Origin: Pseudomonadota bacterium
GTDB lineage: Bacteria; Pseudomonadota; Alphaproteobacteria; Rhizobiales; Rhizobiaceae
Reading direction: 5' to 3'
Length of the DNA stretch: 64,000 nucleotides
Assembly (NCBI GenBank): GCA_023451735.1
Contig: JAEXYH010000041.1
Span: 1-64,000, forward strand
The translations under genes and the position numbers were made by a program. Shown here piece after piece: positions 34,998 through 43,954 of this stretch. The notes below the pieces were generated by a model. It ran no database searches, was not told the DNA's origin, and was given only the letters and a program-made list of their open reading frames with translations. Position 1 is the first letter of the stretch. Each line of letters starts with the position of its first letter.

Positions 34998-36005
34998 CTA
35001 GATCCTGCTGGGTGCCAACCCAAAACGCCTGCGAAACGCCGTAGCAAAATTTGCCGGATCAGCGTAACCGGCCATGACGCTGGCCTCCTGGATGGAGACC
35101 TCGCGGGATTTCAGAGCGGAGAAGGCCTTCTGAAGACGCCTTTCCCGAACGAATTCAAAAACGCTTTTACCTTCGGATCTTCGAAAAAGACTTTGCAACC
35201 CACTTGCACTGATGCCCGCTTCTCGCGCTATAGCCGAAACGCTCAGCGGAAGCTCCAAATTAGCCTCGATAATATCGATTGCTCGCGACAGCCTCGATCT
35301 GTCCACGACGGTCACCAGTGCGTCTTCGTTTACGAGCTTCTCCGTTCGCGTTGCCGCGGTAAGGCTCTCGACTACGAGCTCGACTGCGCGCCCCTCCAGA
35401 TAGAGATTACGCAACTGCGGCAAAAGCGGCGGCGGGGAAAGAATCTCAGCTATCAGTTTGGCGGTTTTCGCCGTCGCTTCCCATTTGTGATGAGAGAGAT
35501 GGTCCTTCAACAAGCGCGTTCCTGGAGCGGCATCTTGGACTTCGGCCAGTCCATCGAGGCTCAGCCATTCAGACGACGCCGACACGACCAGATGACGCAG
35601 ATACTGGCGCTGCCGCGAGGAGCGTTCGAAGCTTTCCCGGCGGCTGTTCATGATGGCGACGCCGGTCGGCTTCCTCTGTCCGACACCATCGAAAGCGAAG
35701 TTGCGGTCACCGATCTTGAGATCGACCTTGCCGTTCAAAAAGAAAATACAGGACAACCCCTCGTGCAGCGCCGATGTCGCCGTAAACGCACGTTCCTCGG
35801 TCACATCGCTTAGATGCAGAAATAGCCCCGGTCGCAGTTCCGCATGCAGGAAGTCGCCACGGATCAATGTGTCATCAGGAGATAACTGGCTGTCCGGGCT
35901 GGCGACCGAGACACCGTCCGAGCGAAGAAAGTCCTTTACACAGAACGTCCGCTTTTCGTCTGACCGGGCCACCTTCTGATCCGCATCTTCTGAAAGTCGT
36001 GTCAT
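34998..36005 (-). CDS. PchR-like AraC family regulator of siderophore uptake
   Basis: 335 residues. The N-terminal effector domain of PchR-type regulators shows ELRPGLFLHLSDVTEE and CIFFLNGKVDLKIGDR; the C-terminal AraC HTH is SVSAIAREAGISASGLQSLF and SIQEASVMAGYADPANFATA. Regulators of this type sense ferric siderophore and activate the receptor gene next to them. It is divergent from the TonB receptor with 216 bp between the starts, and a tandem repeat fit for an AraC dimer lies in that gap. Start 36005 has AAAGG upstream. Confidence 0.9.
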   Translation of the reverse strand: MTRLSEDADQKVARSDEKRTFCVKDFLRSDGVSVASPDSQLSPDDTLIRGDFLHAELRPGLFLHLSDVTEERAFTATSALHEGLSCIFFLNGKVDLKIGDRNFAFDGVGQRKPTGVAIMNSRRESFERSSRQRQYLRHLVVSASSEWLSLDGLAEVQDAAPGTRLLKDHLSHHKWEATAKTAKLIAEILSPPPLLPQLRNLYLEGRAVELVVESLTAATRTEKLVNEDALVTVVDRSRLSRAIDIIEANLELPLSVSAIAREAGISASGLQSLFRRSEGKSVFEFVRERRLQKAFSALKSREVSIQEASVMAGYADPANFATAFRRRFGLAPSRI

Positions 36006-36088
36006 CAGAGCGCCTTTCTTCGGACCGGTGCAATCTCGAGGTCAGTGATAAACAAGCCGATGACCAGAGAGACAGCTCGTCGTTAATT

Positions 36089-36125
36089 TTGTTGTCCGGC
36101 AAAGGTTTATTGTTGGCCCGCAAAG
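36089..36125. promoter_or_regulatory. Tandem repeat, likely AraC (PchR-type) binding site
   Basis: TTGTTGTCCGGCAAAG (36089-36104) and TTGTTGGCCCGCAAAG (36110-36125): 14 of 16 bases are identical. The period is 21 bp, two helical turns, so both copies face the same side of the DNA as expected for an AraC-family dimer. It lies between the divergent regulator and receptor genes. Confidence 0.6.
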
Positions 36126-36166
36126 ACCATCGCATTCCCACTCAGACCGACATGCAATAAAAGCTA

Positions 36167-36197
36167 CATTAACTTGATGAGCACGGTCAAGTTAATG
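36167..36197. promoter_or_regulatory. Inverted repeat containing a TGA-N9-TCA (RirA IRO-like) element
   Basis: Perfect 11-bp arms CATTAACTTGA (36167-36177) and TCAAGTTAATG (36187-36197) around a 9-base spacer. The inner bases form TGA-N9-TCA, the iron-responsive-operator pattern bound by RirA in rhizobia. It ends 25 bp before the receptor start, so repression by RirA under iron-replete conditions is inferred. Formation of an mRNA hairpin is an alternative. Confidence 0.55.
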
Positions 36198-36221
36198 CGC
36201 AATCGGAGAACAGAGGGGATT

Positions 36222-38465
36222 ATGCAGGGGTCCAGAAGATGCGACAGGCAGCGACCAGCGGCGGCGGTCGTCCCTAACAATAATAGGGCAAGCCGACTGA
36301 CGACAACTTTCCTGACGGCCACAGCCGGCCTGATGTTTCTCGCAGGCGCCGCTGGTGCTCAGCAGCCCGACACGACACTGGCTCCCATCGTTCTCGACAG
36401 TGAAAGCCCAATTGGGCCTGATCGGGGCCTGGTTGCGAGACGAAGCCGCAGCGCGTCGAAAACCGACGCCTCGATCCTCGAAACACCCCAGGCCGTCAGC
36501 GTTGTCACGCGCGAGCAGATGGAAGAACAGGGAGCCAATACCGTCGCCGAGGCACTGCGTTATACGCCGGGCGTCCTCCCGGACCCGAACGGCTATGACG
36601 TCCGTTACGACTGGCTGTATATCCGGGGCTTCAACTCCTACGGCACGATGTGGCTGGACGGCCTCGTCATCCCGGGCGATCCGTTGAACTACGCGACACC
36701 AACGATCAATCCCTATTCGCTCGAACGCGTTGAAGTCATCAAAGGCCCAGCATCCGTTCTATACGGCCGCACTGTCCCCGGTGGACTGGTCAATCAGGTA
36801 AGCAAACGCCCTCAAGCGACGCCGCATCACGAGGTTTCTGTCGGCACATCGGGTTTTGGTGGCGCTCAAACCTCGTTTGATTTTACTGGCCCGATGACCG
36901 ACGACGGCGAGTGGAGCTATCGTCTCCTCGGCCAGGCCCGCAACATGCATACGCAGATCGACCACGAGCGCGACCGGCAGTTCATGATCGCGCCGTCGGT
37001 TACCTGGTCTCCCACCGCGGAAACCTCGTTGACGCTCTATGGCTATTACCAGCACGACGACCCCGTCTTCAGCCCGCGCTTCTATCCCGCCTATGGCACT
37101 CTGCTGCCGAACCCGGCGGGGCAAATTTCGCGCGACGTTTTCCTAGGGGATCCGGATTGGGGCGGCTTCCGTCGCGACTACTATCACTTGGGCTATGAGT
37201 TCGAGCACGCGTTGAACGAAACCTGGACACTACGCCAGAACCTCCGCTATGGCCGTTCCGACCAGCACATGGATCTCGTGCTCGTCAATCCCGCATTCGC
37301 TTATACAGGCGCTCCATCCGAGAATCTGGATCGTGTTACGGCTATTTCGGATGACTGGACCTCCGCTTTCGCGATCGACAATCAGGTGGAAGCGCAATTC
37401 AATACCGGTGCCTTCGAACACACAACGCTGTTTGGCCTCGACTACATCCACGGCAAATCGAGCACCAATTTTGGCAATACCGGTTTCGGCACCGTCGTCC
37501 CGGGCATAGACTTTCTCGATCCGGTCTACGGCCTCGACTTCCCTGTTGCACCTATCACCGCGAGCGGCTTGCAGACCCAGGATCAGTTCGGGATCTACGT
37601 GCAGGACCAGATCCGCTACGGCGGATGGCTCGGCACTTTTGGGCTTCGTTATGACTGGTCGAACATCGACAACAGAAACCGCCTGACCGGAGCAACCGTC
37701 AGCACGGATGACAACGCCCTGACATGGCGAGCCGGATTGACATATGTCTTCGATAACGGCTTCGCGCCTTATGCCAGCTATTCCACTGCCTTCCTACCGT
37801 TGATGGGTACCGATGCCTCGGGTCTTCCCTTTGAGGCGCAGACAGCAGATCAGTTCGAAGTCGGGGTCAAGTATGAGCCCGAGGGAGGACGCGGCATGAT
37901 CACCGTTTCGCTCTTTAACCTCATCCATGAAAATGCGCTCACGCCGGTCGGCCCGAATCCGGCACGGCCGGTTAGCTACCTTCAGGACGGACGTCAAAGG
38001 GTTCGTGGGCTCGAGATTGAGGGCAAATATGAGGTCACTACCGAATTCGATGTGATCGCTGCCTACGCCTATTCCGATTCCGAAGTCCTGAGATCGACCA
38101 ACGCGATCGCAGTCGGGAAGGAAGTGCTGAGGCTGCCCGCACACCAGGCGAGCCTCTGGGGAGCCTATCGCCCGGCCGCCATCGAAGGTCTGACCCTGAC
38201 TGCCGGTGTGCGGTACATGTCCTCATACCAGACCGACGTGACCTATCTAGATGAGCTCCGTATTCCCGCGCGCACACTGGTCGACATCGGTGCGTCCTAC
38301 GACTTCGGCGCCCTGAAACAGGAATTCAAGGGGACCAAATTGCAGGTCAATGTCACGAACCTCTTCGATGAGAAATATGTATCCCATTGCCTTAACCTGA
38401 CCGGCGGCAGTTGCAATTACGGAGCAGGACGCGCCATCACGGCCAGCCTGAAATATACATGGTGA
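36222..38465 (+). CDS. TonB-dependent siderophore receptor (FhuA/FoxA-like)
   Basis: 747 residues from the ATG at 36222 (AGAGGGG just upstream; alternatives at 36174 and 36177). A long N-terminal signal region ends near LAGAAGAQQ. The plug domain shows ETPQAVSVVTREQMEEQG, LRYTPGVLPDPNGYD and LERVEVIKGPASVLYGR with PGGLVNQVSKRP, a classical siderophore-receptor pattern. The beta-barrel ends NYGAGRAITASLKYTW with a terminal aromatic residue. It would import a ferric hydroxamate or similar chelate across the outer membrane using TonB/ExbBD, which are not in this window. It overlaps the next gene by 7 bp. Confidence 0.95.
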   Translation: MQGSRRCDRQRPAAAVVPNNNRASRLTTTFLTATAGLMFLAGAAGAQQPDTTLAPIVLDSESPIGPDRGLVARRSRSASKTDASILETPQAVSVVTREQMEEQGANTVAEALRYTPGVLPDPNGYDVRYDWLYIRGFNSYGTMWLDGLVIPGDPLNYATPTINPYSLERVEVIKGPASVLYGRTVPGGLVNQVSKRPQATPHHEVSVGTSGFGGAQTSFDFTGPMTDDGEWSYRLLGQARNMHTQIDHERDRQFMIAPSVTWSPTAETSLTLYGYYQHDDPVFSPRFYPAYGTLLPNPAGQISRDVFLGDPDWGGFRRDYYHLGYEFEHALNETWTLRQNLRYGRSDQHMDLVLVNPAFAYTGAPSENLDRVTAISDDWTSAFAIDNQVEAQFNTGAFEHTTLFGLDYIHGKSSTNFGNTGFGTVVPGIDFLDPVYGLDFPVAPITASGLQTQDQFGIYVQDQIRYGGWLGTFGLRYDWSNIDNRNRLTGATVSTDDNALTWRAGLTYVFDNGFAPYASYSTAFLPLMGTDASGLPFEAQTADQFEVGVKYEPEGGRGMITVSLFNLIHENALTPVGPNPARPVSYLQDGRQRVRGLEIEGKYEVTTEFDVIAAYAYSDSEVLRSTNAIAVGKEVLRLPAHQASLWGAYRPAAIEGLTLTAGVRYMSSYQTDVTYLDELRIPARTLVDIGASYDFGALKQEFKGTKLQVNVTNLFDEKYVSHCLNLTGGSCNYGAGRAITASLKYTW

Positions 38466-39565
38466 TCTCAAGCCGATCCTGGCTAGGCTCGATCCTCATA
38501 GCCATGGCTTTGATCTTTGCCTCTTCGGCTCATGCGGAAATTGTGTTGCACGATGCACTTGGCCGGGAAGTAAAGCTGAAAAAAGCCGCGCAGCGGATGG
38601 TCGTGAACGACAGCCTTATCCTGTATTCATTGGCGCTGATCGATCCCGATCCGGTTTCCAGGCTTGCCGGATGGGGTACGCCTGGACGGATTGATGGTGG
38701 CGTATACGCCGCTTTCAGAAAGCGCTTTCCCGAGATCGACACAATCCCGGATATTGGTGGTGTGGTCCCTGGCAAGATCTCGGTTGAAGCTATTATCGGC
38801 ATGAAGCCTGACGTGTTCGTCGTCGGACTATGGCAGGTCGGCTGGGATGTGCTGGTCGAACAACTGGCGGCAGCCGAAATTCCTGTCGTGTTTCTCGACG
38901 GCCCGCAGATCGACAGGCTGTCGCCACCCGAAGCGGCCGCGTTCTCGGTACAACTTCTTGGCAGGATTATTGGAACAGAGCGTAAGGCGAAAGAATATAA
39001 AGAGTTCGTCAATAGCCGATACACAAGAGTTGCCGAACGTCTAACCGGTGTTACAGAACAGCCGTCTGTGTTGATCGACGTTCAGGCGGGCTCACTTTGC
39101 TGCTACACTGCAGGTTCCAGCAATCGAATGACGCAATATCTTGAACTTGCCGGCGGCCACAGCATTGGTGCGGACGCCGCATCCGGCTACGATACTCGCG
39201 TCAATATCGAGTATGTGCTCGGTGCCAATCCGGATATCTATATCGCCACCGGAATGCCGTTGCTTGCGGACCGTGGTGGCATGGCCATGGGTGGCGGCAT
39301 ATCGGCCGACACGGCCAAAGCCTCGTTGCGCGCCATCACCAACCGTAACCTTCTTGACGGCCTGAGCGCCGTACAGCAAGGCAAGGTCTTTGCAGTCTCC
39401 CACCAAATGGCGATTTCGGCGCTCAACATTCTTGTCTTCGAAAGCTTCGCCAAGTGGCTGCACCCACAGGCGATGTCCGACATCGACGTTGATCAGACGC
39501 TGGAAGAAATCAACAAACGTTTTTTTGCAGTGCCGCTTGAGGGCACCTTCTGGATCTCACCATGA
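38459..39565 (+). CDS. Periplasmic ferric-siderophore binding protein (Peripla_BP_2)
   Basis: 368 residues. The signal peptide runs MVISSRSWLGSILIAMALIF to a cut after ASSAHA. The mature protein starts EIVLHDALGREVKLKKAAQR, the standard helical-backbone-type opening of FecB/FhuD-like proteins; further on IIGMKPDVFVVGLWQVGWDV and LGANPDIYIATGMP. It would hand the siderophore to an inner-membrane FecCD/FhuBC transporter, but no permease or ATPase gene is next to it. The start ATG lies 7 bp inside the receptor gene, and the end overlaps the reductase gene by 4 bp. Confidence 0.9.
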   Translation: MVISSRSWLGSILIAMALIFASSAHAEIVLHDALGREVKLKKAAQRMVVNDSLILYSLALIDPDPVSRLAGWGTPGRIDGGVYAAFRKRFPEIDTIPDIGGVVPGKISVEAIIGMKPDVFVVGLWQVGWDVLVEQLAAAEIPVVFLDGPQIDRLSPPEAAAFSVQLLGRIIGTERKAKEYKEFVNSRYTRVAERLTGVTEQPSVLIDVQAGSLCCYTAGSSNRMTQYLELAGGHSIGADAASGYDTRVNIEYVLGANPDIYIATGMPLLADRGGMAMGGGISADTAKASLRAITNRNLLDGLSAVQQGKVFAVSHQMAISALNILVFESFAKWLHPQAMSDIDVDQTLEEINKRFFAVPLEGTFWISP

Positions 39566-40632
39566 AACGGCTGCAATCACAGGCACGCATAACGTTCGCC
39601 GACCCGGACCGCATTCTCGCCGAACTCTGTCGTCATATGGTAGAGCATGACGCGGAACTTGAAGAAGCTGATGGCACTCGGATCTTGCGTTTCAAGAACT
39701 CAGTCGCAAGCTTTCGCCAGGACGGCAACACCACGGTCATCGACATTCGCTCGACGGACCTTGAGGGTATCTACTTCACACGCTTGGCAGTGGCCTCGCA
39801 TATAAAGGAGTTCGCAACGGGTATTGTCCCGCCGATTGTGTGGCAGGGCGATGGTGGCAATCTCGTGCGTCCACCGAACTTCCAGATCGTCGAAGTCCGC
39901 GCAATTCAAGACATTACGCCGCGCATGCGCAGGCTGACAGTTTCGGGCGAAAACGTCGCGCGGTTCCTGCCGCTCGACGCGCTGCATTTCAATATCCTCA
40001 TCCAGAAGCCGGGCGTGCGTGAACCACAATGGCCAACTGTCGGACCGGACGGAATGATCCTCTGGGCTGAGCCAGACCTGCGCCCGGACTTTCGTAAATA
40101 CACAGTTCGATCAGTCGATAGAGAAGCAGAAACGATTGATATCGATTTCGTTCTGCACTCCGATGCGGGACCGGGGTCAGATTTGGCTGAGCGCGCGAAG
40201 ATAGGAGACCGGTTCGGTATAGCAGGGCCTGGTGGCGGTGGCCTCGTCGCAGCGGACTGGTATCTGTTCGCAGGTGATGAAACCGCCCTCCCCGCTATCG
40301 CACGCATGCTGGAGGCCTTGCCGGCGAACACAAGCGGAAAGGCCATTATCGAGGTCGCAAGCAGGGATGAGATCCAGAGTCTGGTTCATCCGGAAGGCAT
40401 CGAACTGATCTGGCTGATGCGGGATCGGTCGATAACCGAAACAGCTTCAATGCTGCTCAATGCCGTCAGAAGCGCCGACATTCCGCGAGACGGAAGGAAG
40501 ATCTACGTTTGGTCAGGTTGCGAGCTCGAGGATTTTCGGCATATCCGGGCCTATCTGCGAAACGAACTTCGACTTGCAAAAGAAGAGCATCTGGTGGTTT
40601 CGTATTGGCGACGTGGCGCTATAGAGGAATAG
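39562..40632 (+). CDS. DUF2218-SIP fusion, siderophore-interacting FAD reductase (ViuB-like)
   Basis: 356 residues. Residues 1-95 form a DUF2218-like domain (DPDRILAELCRHMVEHDAEL). From about 105 comes the SIP FAD-binding domain (FQIVEVRAIQDITPRMRRLT, FRKYTVRSVDREAETIDIDF, GPGGGGLVAADWYLFAGDET), then the NAD(P)H-facing SIP_C domain, ending EEHLVVSYWRRG. Such enzymes reduce ferric siderophores in the cytoplasm to release iron. It is the last gene of the operon, coupled by an ATGA overlap. The rest of 40633-40802 holds no gene. Confidence 0.92.
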   Translation: MKRLQSQARITFADPDRILAELCRHMVEHDAELEEADGTRILRFKNSVASFRQDGNTTVIDIRSTDLEGIYFTRLAVASHIKEFATGIVPPIVWQGDGGNLVRPPNFQIVEVRAIQDITPRMRRLTVSGENVARFLPLDALHFNILIQKPGVREPQWPTVGPDGMILWAEPDLRPDFRKYTVRSVDREAETIDIDFVLHSDAGPGSDLAERAKIGDRFGIAGPGGGGLVAADWYLFAGDETALPAIARMLEALPANTSGKAIIEVASRDEIQSLVHPEGIELIWLMRDRSITETASMLLNAVRSADIPRDGRKIYVWSGCELEDFRHIRAYLRNELRLAKEEHLVVSYWRRGAIEE

Positions 40633-40802
40633 CAATATTCAAGAGATCTTGCTCTGTCCTTGGATGGATGTGAACAACCCGCGGAAACGGTTCACGATCT
40701 ACGGCATCAAGTGACTTATGGAACTTGGTATGGGATCAAAATGGTAAATTTGACCCCATACCTCAAAAGCACGCCAATATCTGGCACCGCGTCCCTCGAA
40801 AA

Positions 40803-42266
40803 TTACTTCTCGACAGCATGTGTACCGGCGAGCATGGAGGGCGTAATTTCGGTTGGTATGGGGCAGACATAAGCCTTTCCATCGGTTTTTTCCGCCCATT
40901 CCGCCTTTGCCGCCGCCAGAAGTTCCGGTGAGGTGATCAGCGACAGGCCAGTAGTGGCAATTGCCTTGGCAGCATGCGTCATCGCCTTGTGTGCGGGTGC
41001 ACTTTTCCCCTGCGCCACGACCTGCCAGGTGTGCGGGTTGGTGCCGATCGCCCAGGCCGGCGTCCAGCACTGCGCCGTCGGCGTCACCCAGCTGACATCA
41101 CCGACATCGGTCGAGCCGGCGCGGAAATGCGACTGGCCCTCGAAATCACGCAAGCCCAGATGTAGCGGTGTCGAACCATCGACCTTCGCATTGGAAAAGA
41201 CATCGCCCTTGATCTGGTAGAGCCGCACGCTGCTTTTGATCGCCTCTTCGGTGAACGTCTCCTGGATGGACTTGGCGAAGGCAAGATCCGTCTCGTCGAA
41301 GGCGATCGGGCCGAGCGCCACCATATTTTCATGCATGGCGCTCTCGAGCGTGATGTTGGGCAGAAGATTGGTGGATGCGGTGTCGAAGACGATCTCAACC
41401 TCGGTCTCGGTCATCATCGCCGCGCCGCGTGCTACCTTGTCGACGCGTTTGGCGAGGTCCAGTGCCTGCGCCATTTCCGGTGCGCGGACGAGATAGACCA
41501 CTTCCGCCTGCGCCTGCACGACATTGGCGGCACGGCCACCCGTATCGGTGATGGCATAGTGGATGCGGCAATCCTGCGGCATGTGCTCGCGGAGGAAATT
41601 GACGCCGACATTCATCAGCTCAACGGCATCCAGTGCCGAGCGGCCGAGATGCGCAGCATTCGAGGCATGGGCCGCAACGCCCTTGAAACGGTAGTAATAT
41701 TCCAGAACAGCCAGATTGTTAGTTGAGCGCACGCCATTGAAGGGTGCCGGATGCCAGGTCAGCGCGGTGTCGACATCATCGAACAGGCCGGCGCGTACCA
41801 TGAACGTCTTGCCGGATCCGCCCTCCTCGCCGGGGCAGCCGTAATAACGCACCGTGCCGGCAATCCCGTTTGTCTGCAGATGCTGTGCAAGTGCAATCGC
41901 GGCCATCATCGAGCCGACGCCCAGCAGGTTATGGCCACAGCCGTGACCCGTGCCGCCTGACACAACAGGATTGTGCTCCGCAACACCCGCGGCCTGGCTC
42001 ATTCCGGCAAGCGCATCAAACTCGCCGAGGATGGCGATCACCGGCTTGCCGCGACCGAATTCGCCGATGAAGGCAGTCTCCATGCCGGCAACACCGCGCT
42101 GCACGGAAAAACCATTGTCCTCGAGTGTTTTCACCAGAAGCCCGGAAGATCGTTTTTCATCGAATTTCAGCTCGGCAAAGTCCCAGATGCTGTCGCTGAG
42201 CTTGGAAAAGTCCGGCTTCATTTTCTCGATCGCATCTGCAATCGCGTTTACAGAATTCCGATCCAT
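40803..42266 (-). CDS. M20-family amidohydrolase (AbgB-like)
   Basis: 487 residues. Metal-site motifs of the M20D amidohydrolases are GGTGHGCGHNLLGVGSM and YYGCPGEEGGSGKTFMV; the catalytic-domain opening IWDFAELKFDEKRSSGLL matches p-aminobenzoyl-glutamate hydrolase AbgB. It would cleave an N-acyl amino acid or a dipeptide-like amide in the cytoplasm. The ATG at 42266 follows TGAGGA; a GTG at 42278 is possible. It is the last gene of the peptide-import operon and follows the binding-protein gene, with a strong stem-loop between. Confidence 0.92.
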   Translation of the reverse strand: MDRNSVNAIADAIEKMKPDFSKLSDSIWDFAELKFDEKRSSGLLVKTLEDNGFSVQRGVAGMETAFIGEFGRGKPVIAILGEFDALAGMSQAAGVAEHNPVVSGGTGHGCGHNLLGVGSMMAAIALAQHLQTNGIAGTVRYYGCPGEEGGSGKTFMVRAGLFDDVDTALTWHPAPFNGVRSTNNLAVLEYYYRFKGVAAHASNAAHLGRSALDAVELMNVGVNFLREHMPQDCRIHYAITDTGGRAANVVQAQAEVVYLVRAPEMAQALDLAKRVDKVARGAAMMTETEVEIVFDTASTNLLPNITLESAMHENMVALGPIAFDETDLAFAKSIQETFTEEAIKSSVRLYQIKGDVFSNAKVDGSTPLHLGLRDFEGQSHFRAGSTDVGDVSWVTPTAQCWTPAWAIGTNPHTWQVVAQGKSAPAHKAMTHAAKAIATTGLSLITSPELLAAAKAEWAEKTDGKAYVCPIPTEITPSMLAGTHAVEK

Positions 42267-42348
42267 GGCTGTCCTCACATAATTCAGGGTGCAGAAAACC
42301 GGCCGGCGAACATGCGCCGACGTGTTTCTATCAAATGATGAAATGACG

Positions 42349-42372
42349 GCGCGCCGGTTTCAGCCGGCGCGC
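42349..42372 (-). terminator. Stem-loop between SBP and M20 gene
   Basis: Perfect 9-bp GC-rich stem GCGCGCCGG / CCGGCGCGC with a 6-base loop, directly after the binding-protein stop on the minus strand. No T-run follows. It is probably an attenuator or 3'-end stabiliser that lets the SBP be made in excess. Confidence 0.6.
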
Positions 42373-42379
42373 TCAAAAC

Positions 42380-43924
42380 TCAGTCTTCGACCGAAACTTC
42401 CCAGAGACGGGCATTCGACTGCCAGACCGGCTGGCCTTTCAGCTTCTTGGTTGCGCCCCAGACATCGACCATGTCGTAGAGAAAGATGCCCGGCATCTCC
42501 TTAAGCATCAGCTCGTGGAACTCGTCAAAAATCTTCTGACGTTTTTCCTGATCGGCTTCCGCGTAAGCCGCGTTCATCAGTTCGACGGCTTTCGGATCAT
42601 CCCACATCAGCGAGGCATTCTTGTCTTTGTTTCCGACGTAGAAGGAATACATCAGCGCCGGGTCGAGACGCGGTGCGACCGACTGCGAGATGACCTGATA
42701 ATTGCCGGAGCGGCGGCGATCGACTTGGGTCGCGTAATCCAGCACTTCGATCTGCACGTTGAGGCCCGCCTGCTGCATCATCGCCTGCGCCATGACGGCC
42801 GCCGGGAAGCTCGGCACGTTGCCGCGCTTGTTGGCGATGATCGAAATCGGCTCACCCTTGTAGCCGGCATCCGCAAGTTCCTTCTTGGCAGCCTCGATAT
42901 CGTAGGGAAGACGCGTCTTCTGGGTCTCGTCGAAATAGACGCTATCCTGCGAGACCATCGAGCCGTTCGCCTCGCCGGTCCCGTTCGATGCGGCGGCCAC
43001 CAGTTCATCGAGATCGAGCGCCATCGCCATGGCACGGCGAACGCCGGGATTGCTCAGAACCTTGTCGCGGGTCTGGATGTAGAACAGGTTCTTGCCGTTG
43101 TTGCGTGAAACGATCAGCTGCGTCTTGTCGTTGGACTTGAACTCCGGGATCAGGTCCGGCGAGATTTCGGCAGTATCGAGCACACCGGATTCGAGACCGG
43201 CTTTCACGGTCGATGCATCCGGAATGACCATGAACTTGATACCGTCAGCCAGCGGCCGCTTGGAGCCGACCATTCCGTCCGGCTTGCCGTCATTTTGCGG
43301 AGACACGTAGTCAGCGAACTTCGCCAGGTGGATATATTCGCCCTTCTTCCATTCGTCCCACTGGAATGGGCCGGTACCGATCGGTTTGACGAAACTGCCA
43401 TCGGCTGCAACTGAATCCGGCGAGATCATCCCCGTGTAACCGCATTCAGGGCGCGACATCAGGCCGAGGAAAACGGCGGACGGCTTTTCAAGGGTCATGG
43501 TGACGGTTGCCGCATCGACGGCCTTCACACCCGCAACCGGCGCGGCACCGCCCTTGGCAAAATCGTTGAGGCAGGTCCATTTGGTTTCCGGCTTCAGATA
43601 GCGCGTCCAGTTCCAGACCACGTCATCGGCTGTCATCGTCTTGCCGTTGTGGAATTTCACGTCAGTGCGCAGCTTGAACGTATAGGTCAGGCCATCGGCG
43701 GATGTTTCAAAACTCCTGGCCAGAAGCGGCTTCACCTCGCCGCTATTGTTGTAACCGACGAGACCCTCGACGATGTGCAGTATGACGCCATCTGTATTGC
43801 CGTCGCGGTTCACGCCGGGATTGGCGCTGCGCAGGTCGGAACTCTGCGCAATCGTGATATCGCGGGCGTTGGTGATGCCGGTCATTGCCAGCAGAGCCGT
43901 GCCTGCCAGAAGAAGCTTTTTCAT
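42380..43924 (-). CDS. Peptide-type ABC transporter substrate-binding protein (SBP_bac_5)
   Basis: 514 residues. Signal peptide MKKLLLAGTALLAMTGITNA, then RDITIAQSSDLRSANPG. The SBP_bac_5 signature lies in LLARSFETSADGLTYTFKLR and VKFHNGKTMTADDVVWNW. A periplasmic receptor for a peptide, opine or peptide-like compound. The start has GAGGG upstream. Unlike many such operons, the SBP gene comes after the permease and ATPase genes. Confidence 0.93.
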   Translation of the reverse strand: MKKLLLAGTALLAMTGITNARDITIAQSSDLRSANPGVNRDGNTDGVILHIVEGLVGYNNSGEVKPLLARSFETSADGLTYTFKLRTDVKFHNGKTMTADDVVWNWTRYLKPETKWTCLNDFAKGGAAPVAGVKAVDAATVTMTLEKPSAVFLGLMSRPECGYTGMISPDSVAADGSFVKPIGTGPFQWDEWKKGEYIHLAKFADYVSPQNDGKPDGMVGSKRPLADGIKFMVIPDASTVKAGLESGVLDTAEISPDLIPEFKSNDKTQLIVSRNNGKNLFYIQTRDKVLSNPGVRRAMAMALDLDELVAAASNGTGEANGSMVSQDSVYFDETQKTRLPYDIEAAKKELADAGYKGEPISIIANKRGNVPSFPAAVMAQAMMQQAGLNVQIEVLDYATQVDRRRSGNYQVISQSVAPRLDPALMYSFYVGNKDKNASLMWDDPKAVELMNAAYAEADQEKRQKIFDEFHELMLKEMPGIFLYDMVDVWGATKKLKGQPVWQSNARLWEVSVED

Positions 43925-43954
43925 TGTTCTACCCTCTTTTGCTATTGTTGATTT

